Shown here piece after piece: positions 27,804 through 36,054 of a DNA stretch of 63,580 nucleotides (within the stretch, counting starts at the first letter, position 1; every line of letters starts with the position of its first letter). This DNA is from Pseudomonadales bacterium (lineage in GTDB: Bacteria > Pseudomonadota > Gammaproteobacteria > Pseudomonadales > Pseudohongiellaceae). The stretch is from NCBI GenBank assembly GCA_022819645.1, contig JAJEGU010000045.1, forward strand, positions 1 to 63,580, in the 5' to 3' direction. Made by a program: the position numbers and the translations under genes. Under the pieces are notes generated by a model. The model did no database searches and had not been told where the DNA came from. It saw only the letters and a list, made by a program, of their open reading frames with translations.

Positions 27804-28078
27804 GGGCTGCTGTCTTCCCTGTCCGCGCCCGAGCGACGATAGCGCGCGTCGAGCCTGTCCATGCGATTGATATAGACAAGGATGAGAACGATGAAAACGA
27901 AGATCGACCCTTGCTGGGCCATCCAGAATCCGAGCTTGAAGCCACCGAAGCGGATATTGTCGAGCAGGTCGACGAGCAGGATGCCGGCGCCGAAAGACAC
28001 CAGGAACCATACCGCGAGCAGGCTCAGAACCAGCCGTATATTGGCCTTCCAATAGGCATCGTCGTTCCTTCCCGGCAT
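27800..28078 (-). CDS. DUF4212 small subunit of the sodium:solute symporter
   Basis: 92 residues with two hydrophobic helices (RLVLSLLAVWFLVSFGAGILL and SIFVFIVLILVYINRM). This is the DUF4212/SSS small-subunit family that nearly always precedes a VC_2705-type SSS gene and is thought to be needed for its assembly. ATG 28078 is chosen because the conserved part begins NDDAYWKANIRL. It overlaps the large-subunit gene by 4 nt. A TTGACA box at 28165-28170 may begin its promoter, divergent from the GlcG-like gene. Confidence 0.92.
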   Translation of the reverse strand: MPGRNDDAYWKANIRLVLSLLAVWFLVSFGAGILLVDLLDNIRFGGFKLGFWMAQQGSIFVFIVLILVYINRMDRLDARYRRSGADREDSSP

Positions 28079-28245
28079 GCCGCCCTCGATTCGTTTGGTC
28101 CGGTACTCGCGATGGCAGCGATAGTAGTACACAAACCGAGCCGAGTAAAACCATGCGCGCCGGCTGTCAAACGGCTACTTGACGGGGGACGGTCCCTCAA
28201 TTAGCCTAGCGGACTTTCCCCAAACTCCCCGAGAGGCGTGAAACC

Positions 28246-28722
28246 ATGATCCGCAAGTTGCAAAAATCCCTGACCGCTTTTTTCTTTCTGCTGGTGTCAG
28301 CGAATGTCCTCGCCCAGGACGATGAGTCCCTGATGACCTACGATCTGGCAATGCAGGCCATGGGCGCGGCCGAAGCCTACGCCCGGGACCAGGGCTGGAA
28401 CGTGACCATTCTCATCACCGACCAGAACAACAATCCGGTGATGCTGCACCGCATTGACGGCGCGGGCGCGCGCACTTTCGAGTTTGCCTCCCGCAAGGCG
28501 CTGGTGGTGAACGAAATCGGCATCGCTTCCGGTGAATACGGCCAGCAAGTGGAAGCCGGCGATAGGGAAGAAATCGAAGGCGGCGTCACCTTTGCCGGCG
28601 GCGTTCCGATTTTCGCAAACGATGAGCGAATCGGCGCGATTTCCGTCAGCGGCGTAACCGCCGCGCAAGACGAGGAAGTGGCAATCGCCGGCGCCGAAGC
28701 CATAGGCAGCGCATCGAACTGA
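28246..28722 (+). CDS. Exported GlcG/HbpS-type heme-binding protein
   Basis: 158 residues with a signal peptide (LQKSLTAFFFLLVSANVLAQ). The mature part is the GlcG/HbpS fold: DLAMQAMGAAEAYARDQGWNV, ILITDQNNNPVMLHRIDGA, FEFASRKALVV, and TFAGGVPIFANDERIGAISVSG. Family members bind heme or accompany glycolate and propanediol enzymes; the ligand here is unknown. First of three closely spaced genes (19 and 16 nt gaps) with an alpha/beta hydrolase and a quinone reductase. A TTGACG box at 28179-28184 may mark the promoter, though no good -10 follows. Confidence 0.9.
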   Translation: MIRKLQKSLTAFFFLLVSANVLAQDDESLMTYDLAMQAMGAAEAYARDQGWNVTILITDQNNNPVMLHRIDGAGARTFEFASRKALVVNEIGIASGEYGQQVEAGDREEIEGGVTFAGGVPIFANDERIGAISVSGVTAAQDEEVAIAGAEAIGSASN

Positions 28723-28741
28723 GCGACCAGTGGGAGAAACC

Positions 28742-29728
28742 ATGAGCGATTCACACTCCTTGAGAGCGCTATTCGCCTTTCTCTCCATCGTCGCGACCGG
28801 TGCGGCATTCGCCCAGCCGGCGCCTCCCCCGACGCCACCCGCAGACTGGGGGTCGGTTTCCATGAATCTCGAGGAATTCGAGTATCCCTATGCGGTGAGC
28901 TATCTGGATTTCCGCGTCTACAATGAAGACGTCCGGCTTGCCTACATGGACGTGGCGCCCAGCGGGCCCGCCAATGGCCGCACGGTGATCTTTCATCATG
29001 GCGGCCTGTATTACGGCTGGTACTGGGAGAAACAGATGGCGGCGCTGAGCGAGGCGGGCTACCGGGTGATCGCCAAGGATCGTCTCGGCTGGGGCAAGTC
29101 CTCCAAGCCCGTGATTCCCTACAGCATCAACCTCTGGGCATCCAACACCGCGCGCTTGATGGATCATCTCGGCATCGAACAGGCGGCGGTGGTGGGACAT
29201 TCCATCGGCGGACAGATGGTGACCCGCTTTGCTTTCCTCTATCCCGAGCGCACCACGCATCTGGTCACCATCAACCAGGTCGGCCTTACCGACCGGCGCA
29301 AGGGCCGCGGCTTTCAACCGCTGACCGGTGAAGTCGACGCCAATCCCGACATGGACGAAGTCTATGCCGGCCTGCTGCGCTGGGCGGAGGAGAACTATGT
29401 GAACTGGCAGCCGGAATTCGCCGAACACATGCGCATCCGCTACGGCCAGCGGCTCGGCGACGACTGGCCGCATCAGGCCTGGGTCAGCCGGCTCACCGGC
29501 CAGATGCGCGGCATGGATACCGTGGTCAACGACTGGCAATACATCGAGACCAAAACCCTGATTCTCGGCGGCGCCGAGGACTATCCCGGCTACGCGGAGG
29601 AAGCGCGGCACGCCGCGGGTATATTCCCCAATGGCGAGGTGGTCAACATTCCCGATGTCGGCCACAACCCGCACGAGGAAGTCCCCGATATCGTCAATGC
29701 CGAACTGATCCGATTTCTGGGTTCCTGA
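28742..29728 (+). CDS. Exported alpha/beta hydrolase
   Basis: 328 residues from ATG 28742 with a signal peptide ending ATGAAFAQPAPP. The hydrolase core contains the oxyanion-hole segment FHHGGLYYGWYW, AKDRLGWGKSSKP, the nucleophile elbow GHSIGG (Ser near residue 158), an acid in GGAEDYPGYAEEA and the His of PDVGHNPHEE. The cap region is inserted before LTGQMRGMDTV. It probably acts on an ester or lactone in the periplasm; the substrate is unknown. Middle gene of the three-gene group. Confidence 0.9.
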   Translation: MSDSHSLRALFAFLSIVATGAAFAQPAPPPTPPADWGSVSMNLEEFEYPYAVSYLDFRVYNEDVRLAYMDVAPSGPANGRTVIFHHGGLYYGWYWEKQMAALSEAGYRVIAKDRLGWGKSSKPVIPYSINLWASNTARLMDHLGIEQAAVVGHSIGGQMVTRFAFLYPERTTHLVTINQVGLTDRRKGRGFQPLTGEVDANPDMDEVYAGLLRWAEENYVNWQPEFAEHMRIRYGQRLGDDWPHQAWVSRLTGQMRGMDTVVNDWQYIETKTLILGGAEDYPGYAEEARHAAGIFPNGEVVNIPDVGHNPHEEVPDIVNAELIRFLGS

Positions 29729-29744
29729 CAGGCAGGGGCGGATC

Positions 29745-30713
29745 ATGAAAGCTGTGCGGATACAGGGCTTCGGAGGCCCCGAAGTCCTTTCCCTTGAGGA
29801 AATGGACGCGCCGACCCCCGCCGCGGGGGAGGTGCTGGTGAAAATCGAGGCCGCCGGCCTCAATTACATCGACACCTACCAGCGTTCCGGCCTCTACCAG
29901 ATTCCCCTGCCCGCCACCCTCGGGCTCGAAGGCGCGGGGACCGTTACCGGAGTCGGCCCCGACGCCGGAATCTTCCAGCCAGGGGACCGGGTCGCCTTTG
30001 CCAATGTCATGGGCGCCTACGCCGACCATGTCGTCGCACCGGAAGAGCGGCTCGTGCCGGTGCCGGAAGATGTGTCCCTTGACGCAGCCGCGGCGGCCAT
30101 GTTGCAGGGCTGCACCGCGCATTACCTGAGCCAGTCCACCTATGCACTCGGCGAAGACGACCGCTGCCTGATTCACGCCGCCGCCGGCGGCGTGGGCCTG
30201 TTGCTCATTCAGATGGCAAAAAATGCCGGCGCTTACGTGATCGGCACCTGCTCCACCGAGGCCAAGGCCGAACTCGCCAGGGAGGCCGGCGCCGACGAGG
30301 TCATCCTGTACTCCAAACAGGATTTCAAGACCGAAGTGGCGCGAATCACCCAGGGCGAAGGCGTTACCGTCGCCTACGACTCGGTGGGCAAGGCGACTTT
30401 CGAGGACAGCATCGACTGCCTCAGCCGCCGGGGCTACATGGTCCTCTACGGCAATGCCAGCGGCCCGGTCACCGAATTCAATCCGGCCAGCCTCGCCCCG
30501 CGAGGTTCATTGTTCCTGACCCGACCCTCGCTGTTTGACTACATCGTCAGCCGCGAGGAATTGCTCGCCCGCAGCAGCGACCTTTTCAACTGGATTCGCG
30601 AGGACACCCTGCGACTGCGCATGGAACACCATTACCCCCTGGCGGACGCCCGCGCCGCGCACGAAGCGCTCGAAGGCCGCCGCACCACGGGCAAGGTATT
30701 GCTCAAGCCCTGA
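29745..30713 (+). CDS. NADPH:quinone oxidoreductase (zinc-free MDR family)
   Basis: 322 residues, typical of QorA/zeta-crystallin-like reductases. N-terminal GroES-like domain (NYIDTYQRSGLYQIPLPATLGLEGAGTV). The NADPH-binding Rossmann part contains the AAAGGVGLLLIQMAKNAGAYVIG motif. No zinc ligands are visible. The C-terminal ALEGRRTTGKVLLKP is family-typical. It transfers two electrons from NADPH to quinones. Third in the GlcG-hydrolase-Qor group. A very short hydrophobic open frame at 30727-30810 follows but is not supported as a gene. Confidence 0.94.
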   Translation: MKAVRIQGFGGPEVLSLEEMDAPTPAAGEVLVKIEAAGLNYIDTYQRSGLYQIPLPATLGLEGAGTVTGVGPDAGIFQPGDRVAFANVMGAYADHVVAPEERLVPVPEDVSLDAAAAAMLQGCTAHYLSQSTYALGEDDRCLIHAAAGGVGLLLIQMAKNAGAYVIGTCSTEAKAELAREAGADEVILYSKQDFKTEVARITQGEGVTVAYDSVGKATFEDSIDCLSRRGYMVLYGNASGPVTEFNPASLAPRGSLFLTRPSLFDYIVSREELLARSSDLFNWIREDTLRLRMEHHYPLADARAAHEALEGRRTTGKVLLKP

Positions 30714-30842
30714 ACCCATCCATTCCATGAGAATCCGGAACATGGACGCCAGCAAGATTCTGCTCACCGCCTGCGCCCTGTTGCTGGCCGGCAGCCGCGC
30801 ATTCCTGTGAGCCGGCCCGTCCGGTCGCAATCGACGGTTGTC

Positions 30843-31796
30843 ATGGCAACTCGCGGCTCCTTCATTCGCTGCCTGCTGCCGCTTGCACTTGCCCTGCCCG
30901 CCGCCTGCGGCAGCGACTCTGGCGGCGGCTATCCGCTTGCGGTTTCCCACCGGGTCGAATTCGACCCCATCAGCGAAATGAGCGGCATTGTCGGCAACCC
31001 GCTCGACGGCTCGTTCTGGGTCCACAACGACAGCGGCGATGCGCCTCGGCTTTTTGCCCTGGATACTGCGGGCCGGGTGCGGATTCCGGCGAATCTTTCC
31101 CGGGAGTACTTTGGCGAGGCAGTCCGGCCCGGCGCCCGACCCTGGCCGGGAGTATTGATCGAAAACGCCGACAACCGCGACTGGGAAGATGTCACCAGCG
31201 ACGGGGTCAACCTGTACATTGCCGACCTGGGCAACAACATGAATGTCCGTCGCGACCTTGGCATCCATGTCGTTCCCTGGGCCGCACTGGACGCAACACG
31301 GACCGCAAGCGCCACCCGCTTCATTCCCGTGCATTACCCGGAACAGGTCGGGTTTCCTCCGCGGGAGCGGTATTTCGACAGCGAAAGCCTGTTCTTCGCA
31401 GACGGCAGTTTGTATGTGATCAGCAAGCACCGGGAACCATTTCCCAGCCAGCGAATGCAGCCGGGCGCCAACCTCTACCGGCTGGATTCGCAATCCGAAT
31501 CGGAATCGAACGCCCTGACGCTGATCGACCATCATCCCGAACTAACCGCGGCAACAGCCGCCGAGCTATCGCCGGACGGCCGGACACTCGCCGTACTTTC
31601 CTACACCGCCATCTGGCTGTTCGAAAGGCCCGGGGGAGGCGACGCCTGGCTTTCCGCGCCTTCGCGCATACTCGAAATCGACACCGACGCCGCCCGACAG
31701 GTCGAAGCCATAACCTGGCTGGACGCGGAAACGCTGATCGTGACCAATGAGCAGCGCGACTGGTTCGTGGTGTCCACCGCCTGTTTTGAAAACTGA
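30843..31796 (+). CDS. Predicted lipoprotein with beta-propeller-like fold
   Basis: 317 residues. It starts with MATRGSFIRCLLPLALALPAAC, where LPAAC fits a lipobox, so Cys22 would be lipidated. The mature part has repeated strands such as MSGIVGNPLDGSFWVHNDSG, ADNRDWEDVTSDGVNLYIADLG, ESLFFADGSLYVISKHR and LSPDGRTLAVLSY. This is reminiscent of six-bladed propellers of the SdiA-regulated/phytase-like type, but I cannot assign a family or substrate. An upstream in-frame start at 30807 would displace the signal. Confidence 0.75.
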   Translation: MATRGSFIRCLLPLALALPAACGSDSGGGYPLAVSHRVEFDPISEMSGIVGNPLDGSFWVHNDSGDAPRLFALDTAGRVRIPANLSREYFGEAVRPGARPWPGVLIENADNRDWEDVTSDGVNLYIADLGNNMNVRRDLGIHVVPWAALDATRTASATRFIPVHYPEQVGFPPRERYFDSESLFFADGSLYVISKHREPFPSQRMQPGANLYRLDSQSESESNALTLIDHHPELTAATAAELSPDGRTLAVLSYTAIWLFERPGGGDAWLSAPSRILEIDTDAARQVEAITWLDAETLIVTNEQRDWFVVSTACFEN

Positions 31797-31842
31797 ACTT
31801 CTCCCGGTTGTCATCGTGGGCGAAGCGCAGTCACCCCCCCCC

Positions 31843-31927
31843 GTCATTCTGCGCGGAGCGAAGCGCAGTCGCAGAATCTCAGGCAGCGGCCACCGCAAGG
31901 AGATTCCGCAACTACGCGCGGAATGAC
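31843..31927. repeat. Palindromic repeat, second family
   Basis: GTCATTCTGCGCGGAGCGAAG, then CGCAGTCGCAGAATCTC, mirrored by AGATTCCGCAACTACGCGCG and GAATGAC. It lies in the 242-bp gap between the lipoprotein gene and the PEBP gene; a degenerate arm precedes it at about 31810. Confidence 0.75.
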
Positions 31928-32038
31928 GTGAATGCCCGGGACGCGGAGCGGAGCGGTTTACGCCGCCGGGGCAATTGCGGTACAGTAGGCCGCCAAAACA
32001 ACCTCTGCCTTGCAAGCAGGAACCCCAAGGAGTTCCGA

Positions 32039-32617
32039 ATGAAGAAGCTGATCACCATGGCAAGCGCCATGACCGCCCTGTTGTTTTCCCTTGCCGTTCA
32101 GGCCCAGGAAATTCCGGAAACCATCACGGTAACGAGTTCCATTTTTGAACATCACGGCACCATCCCCCGGGAAAACACCGCCTGGGGCGACAATACTTCC
32201 ATCGACCTGTCCTGGTCGAACCTGCCGGAAGGCACGGTGCATCTTGCACTGATTTGCGACGATCCGGTGGCGGTGGAAATTGGCCTGCTGGAAAACCCTT
32301 TCATGCATTGGGTGATGTACAACATCCCGGCGAGCGCTCCGGGAATCCCCGGCGGACTGCCGGCTGAAGCCGAAATCACCGGCATCGAAGGACTCGAAGG
32401 CGCCATCCAGGGCAACAACGGCCTCGGCCGCGCGGCCTACTTCGGCCCCCGCCCGCCCGTCAATGGCGTACTCCACGCCTACCACTTCCGCGTCTACGCC
32501 ATTGACGCCGACCTCGGCCTCGAACCCGGCCTCAACGCCGCTGAACTGCTCGAAGCCATTGACGGCCACGTCCTCGCCACCGGCATGCTGATGGGGCACT
32601 ACGAACATACCGAGTAA
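32039..32617 (+). CDS. Exported YbhB/YbcL family (PEBP-like) protein
   Basis: 192 residues with a signal peptide (MKKLITMASAMTALLFSLAVQA). The PEBP fold is recognised by LSWSNLPEGTVHLALICDDPVA, PFMHWVMYNIPA, and YFGPRPPVNGVLHAYHFRVYAID, which form the anion-binding pocket of YbhB/YbcL and eukaryotic phosphatidylethanolamine-binding proteins. Bacterial function is unclear. AAGGAG lies about 7 nt before the ATG. Monocistronic. Confidence 0.93.
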   Translation: MKKLITMASAMTALLFSLAVQAQEIPETITVTSSIFEHHGTIPRENTAWGDNTSIDLSWSNLPEGTVHLALICDDPVAVEIGLLENPFMHWVMYNIPASAPGIPGGLPAEAEITGIEGLEGAIQGNNGLGRAAYFGPRPPVNGVLHAYHFRVYAIDADLGLEPGLNAAELLEAIDGHVLATGMLMGHYEHTE

Positions 32618-32674
32618 GCGCAATCCCCGCCCGGTCAGGGCTGAAGTCCGGCGAACGGGAAGCCGGGATGATGG

Positions 32675-32728
32675 AATTGGGAGTCAGCGAATGCTGACTT
32701 CCAGTGATCATGCTTCTGACTCCCAATT
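32675..32728. repeat. 54-bp element with perfect 13-bp inverted ends
   Basis: AATTGGGAGTCAG (32675-32687) is exactly mirrored by CTGACTCCCAATT (32716-32728). An internal GTCAGC-gaat-GCTGAC hairpin overlaps the left arm, so two alternative folds compete. No similar element was noticed elsewhere in the window. It marks the edge of a 950-bp stretch (32618-33567) without any intact gene. Confidence 0.6.
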
Positions 32729-33079
32729 GTCAGGGCTCGGCAAATGGCACCGGTCTTTATAACAACGCCAGCCCTCTACCCTTCGGCGAAAGATCGGGAG
32801 CTGCGCCGATCGGTCAAGCGCCTGCCTGCATGAGCGAATACGAAGGGCCGAGTTCTTGCAAATTGATCAAGACCGGATTCACGTCGCGGCGGAGCACATG
32901 AATCCGGGAGCACAACCACTTTCGGGCCAATCCGTGCGGAGCACGATCGAGGCGCTTTCTGGCTCTGAAAGGCTACAGTTGCTTCAAAGAGTTGCGGAAA
33001 ACGATCCACGGGTTGCCGCAGAAATCAGGCAGCGAGTCAGACAAGATCTCGCTGTCGGTTCTGTTTCGGAGTTTCGATC

Positions 33080-33253
33080 AGTTACCGATCTGCTTATGAT
33101 CGCGCCGCCGCGTTGATTGCCGACCTGCGGACACTGGCCGAGCGCGATGGGCACAAGGCTGATTTTTCCAGGCGCCTGCAATCTCTGCGGGAGCGCCATC
33201 ATCGCAAGCTGCGCTTTATCGAGCGGCTATCACGATCTACCGCCATCTTGTGA
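33080..33253 (+). pseudogene. C-terminal remnant resembling SWIM zinc-finger proteins
   Basis: This frame reads SYRSAYDRAAALIADLRTLA, then ERDGHKADFSRRLQSLRERH and HRKLRFIERL. That is the kind of helical tail (YD.AA.L...LR.LAER.G....F...L..LR.RH.RK...) I recall at the C-terminus of SWIM zinc-finger proteins. The reading frame is cut: a different frame covers 32898-33116 (MNPGAQPLSGQSVRSTIEAL and on), and after about 33235 it runs into an unrelated fragment. No zinc motif or start is present. Confidence 0.5.
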
Positions 33254-33275
33254 TACTCAGGGTCCGTTTCCACAT
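33236..33275 (-). pseudogene. Scrap of a DNA methyltransferase C-terminus
   Basis: On the minus strand this encodes VETDPEYHKMAVDR, nearly the same as VEVDPEYHKMAVNR at the end of the intact methyltransferase gene (38324-39280). The two DNA stretches share CCGCCATCTTGTG and most flanking bases over about 40 bp. Only this scrap remains. Confidence 0.6.
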
Positions 33276-33304
33276 CTGTCTCTGGCCGAGGCCGGCTACG
33301 ACAC

Positions 33305-33452
33305 CGGGAACCTCGGCGGCGCGCCGCCAATAGGAGCAGCCGGAAGCCTCGGCTTTTTCTACATGTGGCATTTGCTCTGGCGGCTCATCGCAAAACGACA
33401 TGGCCACGGGTGAAGTCTTCAGATCAAGCAGTTTCTGAATCTGTTCCGTCAT
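33305..33452 (-). pseudogene. N-terminal remnant of a DUF169 family gene
   Basis: From ATG 33452 the minus strand reads MTEQIQKLLDLKTSPVAMSF, then CDEPPEQMPHVEKAEASGCS and YWRRAAE, closely following the N-terminus of DUF169 proteins (L.L...PVA..F.DEPP...P..E....GC.FWR.AAEG). Similarity stops at about 33305, before the family's cysteine-containing core, and the frame soon ends. A truncated, presumably dead gene. Confidence 0.65.
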
Positions 33453-33567
33453 TGCTGATTTTCTCTTTGGTTGCAAATCACTTGGTCCGTCGTTACAGGT
33501 TCGCGCCCTTCACGACGCGCGACACTGTATCACGGCGGGACAGCGCATATACTGAAGCGTACTTCGA

Positions 33568-33975
33568 TTACGTTAGCTCTCGTGCGGAAACTGCATTGGG
33601 ATGGCCAATGAGTAACCTGTCAGCGGTTAGCAGCTTGAGCCCCTCCTCCTGGGCTTGCACCAGCAACAGTTCATCGAACGGGTCCTTGTGACGGAGTGGC
33701 GTCCTGAGTTCCTGCACGGCGTGGGCGACGTTCATCGGCAGAAACCTCACTTCCTGGTCAGCCAATGCCGTGACCACGTCTTCGGGCGAGAAACGGCTCT
33801 TGCGGTCTCCCGACGGATGACGGGCGGCGTGTTTCAATCGCAACTCCCAGAGCGAAACCGAACTTACGTGGAACTCAGCGTCGCGAGCCGCGAGAATCCG
33901 GCGCTCCTGCTCCAGAAACGCTCCGGGTTTATCCATTAGGTCGTACAAATAAGACGTATCGAGCAGAAAACGCAT
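33568..33975 (-). CDS. PIN-domain toxin (VapC-like)
   Basis: 135 residues with the PIN acidic quartet: Asp in FLLDTSYLYDL, Glu in VSLWELRLKHAA, and the pair in RHKDPFDELLLVQAQ and LLTADRLL. The wording (HKDPFD..L.AQA...L.L.T.D..) is that of PIN toxins usually paired with Phd/YefM antitoxins. It would be an Mg2+-dependent RNase. Its ATG overlaps the antitoxin TAA by one base (TAATG), so translation is coupled. Confidence 0.9.
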   Translation of the reverse strand: MRFLLDTSYLYDLMDKPGAFLEQERRILAARDAEFHVSSVSLWELRLKHAARHPSGDRKSRFSPEDVVTALADQEVRFLPMNVAHAVQELRTPLRHKDPFDELLLVQAQEEGLKLLTADRLLIGHPNAVSARELT

Positions 33976-34247
33976 TATCGGGCCTGATTCTCCTTGTCGA
34001 GGCCAAGAACCTCGCGGCTAAATGCCGGATCGTTGAATTCTTCCGGCCAGCCTTCTCCATCTCCCTCGATTCCGAGCCGACGACGCGCCGCCTCCAGTTT
34101 TTCGAAATCGATACCGCCCCGTTTATCGCAGCGCACCAACTCGACGACCGGCTGGCCATGCTTCGTGATGACGACCCGCTCGCCATTTCGCGCCGCGGCA
34201 ATCAATTCGGACAGGCGTGCTTTTGCTTCACGCAATGCAAGTTCCAC
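33975..34247 (-). CDS. Phd/YefM family antitoxin
   Basis: 90 residues: MELALREAKARLSELIAAAR, then NGERVVITKHGQPVVELV is the standard Phd/YefM DNA-binding and dimerisation half. The C-terminal WPEEFNDPAFSREVLGLD would fold on the PIN toxin. Upstream gene of a coupled pair. The intergenic DNA to 34484 holds the direct repeats of the next ATPase gene and no further gene. Confidence 0.92.
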   Translation of the reverse strand: MELALREAKARLSELIAAARNGERVVITKHGQPVVELVRCDKRGGIDFEKLEAARRRLGIEGDGEGWPEEFNDPAFSREVLGLDKENQAR

Positions 34248-34406
34248 GACGAATCGCTCCTGGTCTCAGGTTCATGTTCGAGAGTATGACGCGCCAGACG
34301 ACACGAATCAAGACTACATTGTGACTACATGGCACCCGACAAATCTTTGGCCCCGATCTACTCCTCCCAGTCCGTCAGCACCGCACCTGAAACGTGGCGT
34401 CGAATC

Positions 34407-34477
34407 CGTAAATCTCGCACTAACATCCCATATTTCTCGCAATAGGGCTTCGTAAATCTCGCATTAGCGGATACAAT
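34407..34477 (+). promoter_or_regulatory. Direct repeats and -10 box of the second DUF4143 ATPase
   Basis: CGTAAATCTCGCA is present at 34407-34419 and 34451-34463 (44 bp apart). TACAAT (34472-34477) ends 7 nt before the ATG at 34485, so the start site would fall on or beside the ATG. The second repeat lies in the promoter spacer, as in the first ATPase gene, though the repeat sequence differs. Confidence 0.45.
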
Positions 34478-34484
34478 TGAAGCC

Positions 34485-35750
34485 ATGTACAAACGACATG
34501 TCCAGAGCCTGCTCCGTGAATTGCTCGGCGAATTTCGCATAGTCTACGTCACGGGTCCGCGACAATCCGGGAAAACGACGCTCGTCCGCATGGTGGCGGA
34601 GAGCCTGCCGTTGCGCTACCTGTCGCTGGACGAGCAGGCAACTCGCGCCGCCGTGGAATTCGACCCTCATGGATTCATTCGCTCCCTGGGCGACGAGAGC
34701 GTGGTCATAGACGAGTTTCAATATGTTCCGGCGCTGATTCCCGCCATCAAGGAAGCCTCCGATCGACTGGCGCCGGATCGGCGCGGCAAGTTTCTGCTCA
34801 CGGGTTCCGCCGATGTATTCGCCACCGCGCGGGTGCAGGAAGCTCTTCCGGGTCATATGGCGCGGCTGGAGTTGCTGCCGCTTTCCGTGGACGAGATTTC
34901 GGGCGGTGGGAGAAACGCAATCGACTTCCTGATGCGGGAGAACTACCGGCAACAAGGCGATTATCCCGAATTGACCCGCAATCGGATTGCCGACGCCATC
35001 GTCTGTGGCGGCTACCCCGAACTGATCGGAAAAAGCCAACGCGTTCGGCGAGTGTGGTTTGACTCCTATATCAGGGGGAGGCTGCTGAAAGATTTTGAAT
35101 CGCTTTACGCGTCCCGCGCGGACAGTCACACCAATATCGCCGCCCTGGCGCCCTATCTTTCAGGTTTGTCCGGCAATCTTCTGAAGTATGCCAATGTCGG
35201 CAACGATCTGCGCCTCGATGACCGGCTGGTGAAGAGATATATCGAGACTCTTGAACTGATGTACATCGTTCAGCGCGTTCCGGGATTCACCAAAAACCGC
35301 GCCAAACGGCTTACCGTCAGTCTGCCGAAAATTTTTCTCCTTGATACCGGATTAGCTTGTGCCTTGCTTGGCATACGAGACGGCGAAACCCTGCTGGCAA
35401 CCAATCATTACGGCGCGTTGCTGGAGAATCTGGTTTATCTGGAATTGCGCAAGGCCGCGGCCTGTGCCGAACAACCCATCTCTCTTCATTATTTCCGCAA
35501 CACGCACCAACGCGAAGTCGATCTCTTGATTGAACGGGACGATGGGCAGGTGACGGGGGTGGAGGTCAAGGCTTCGGCCAATGTCTCCGCACGAGACTTT
35601 CGCGGCTTGTCGGCCTTGTCCGAGTTCGCCGGAACAAAGTTTCAGCAGGGCATTTTGCTATACACCGGATTTCGGGTTCTGCCCTTTCGGATCAAGGACA
35701 AGACATTCTACGCGCTTCCCCTGAGCGCATTGGTCCCCATTCCCGATTGA
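34485..35750 (+). CDS. ATPase with C-terminal DUF4143 domain
   Basis: 421 residues: Walker A GPRQSGKTT (residues 23-31), Walker B VVIDEFQYVP, sensor FLLTGSADVFAT, and a C-terminal DUF4143 part with HQREVDLLIERDDGQVTGVEVKASA, the PD-(D/E)xK-like triad. The middle carries the winged-helix-like PYLSGLSGNLLKYANVGNDL segment. It is a different subfamily from the ATPase at 14807. Function is unknown; such genes are mobile and often near toxin-antitoxin loci. Probably leaderless. Confidence 0.9.
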   Translation: MYKRHVQSLLRELLGEFRIVYVTGPRQSGKTTLVRMVAESLPLRYLSLDEQATRAAVEFDPHGFIRSLGDESVVIDEFQYVPALIPAIKEASDRLAPDRRGKFLLTGSADVFATARVQEALPGHMARLELLPLSVDEISGGGRNAIDFLMRENYRQQGDYPELTRNRIADAIVCGGYPELIGKSQRVRRVWFDSYIRGRLLKDFESLYASRADSHTNIAALAPYLSGLSGNLLKYANVGNDLRLDDRLVKRYIETLELMYIVQRVPGFTKNRAKRLTVSLPKIFLLDTGLACALLGIRDGETLLATNHYGALLENLVYLELRKAAACAEQPISLHYFRNTHQREVDLLIERDDGQVTGVEVKASANVSARDFRGLSALSEFAGTKFQQGILLYTGFRVLPFRIKDKTFYALPLSALVPIPD

Positions 35751-35783
35751 CCAACGCCCGACACCTCCAATAGCAATATGCTT

Positions 35784-35990
35784 TCAACCAGTATTCTGCT
35801 GGTCGCGCGCCACTTGCGCGATTGCGCGCAGAGCCTTGTTCACAGCGGCGGAATCCTTGAACACCTTGGCAACGTCCGGCTCAAGAAGCACGACGTTCGT
35901 CCCGGCGCGATACGCATCGTAGTGCTTGCTTCGGACCCCATCCGAAAAATCGTACTCGCCTCGCAAGCTGTCGTTGTCTTCCTGATTCAT
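35784..35990 (-). CDS. Small conserved protein, possible orphan antitoxin
   Basis: 68 residues beginning MNQEDNDSLRGEYDFSDGVR, with a basic middle (SKHYDAYRAGTNVVLLEPDV) and a helical end (SAAVNKALRAIAQVARDQQ). I recall similar short proteins (pattern LR.EYDFS.GVR.K....Y..GTNVVLLEPDVA..F.DS..VN.ALR) scattered in bacterial genomes near toxin genes, but no toxin partner adjoins it here. An orphan antitoxin is an inference only. Confidence 0.7.
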   Translation of the reverse strand: MNQEDNDSLRGEYDFSDGVRSKHYDAYRAGTNVVLLEPDVAKVFKDSAAVNKALRAIAQVARDQQNTG

Positions 35991-36054
35991 AATTCTTTCG
36001 CTCTAGGTGCGTGGCCTCCCTCGCGCTCTCGTTAGTAATCGCGCAGTAACAACT

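Noticed and set aside
30727..30810. 27-codon hydrophobic frame after the quinone reductase
   Set aside because: Too short and without a good ribosome site; it may be chance in front of the lipoprotein gene.
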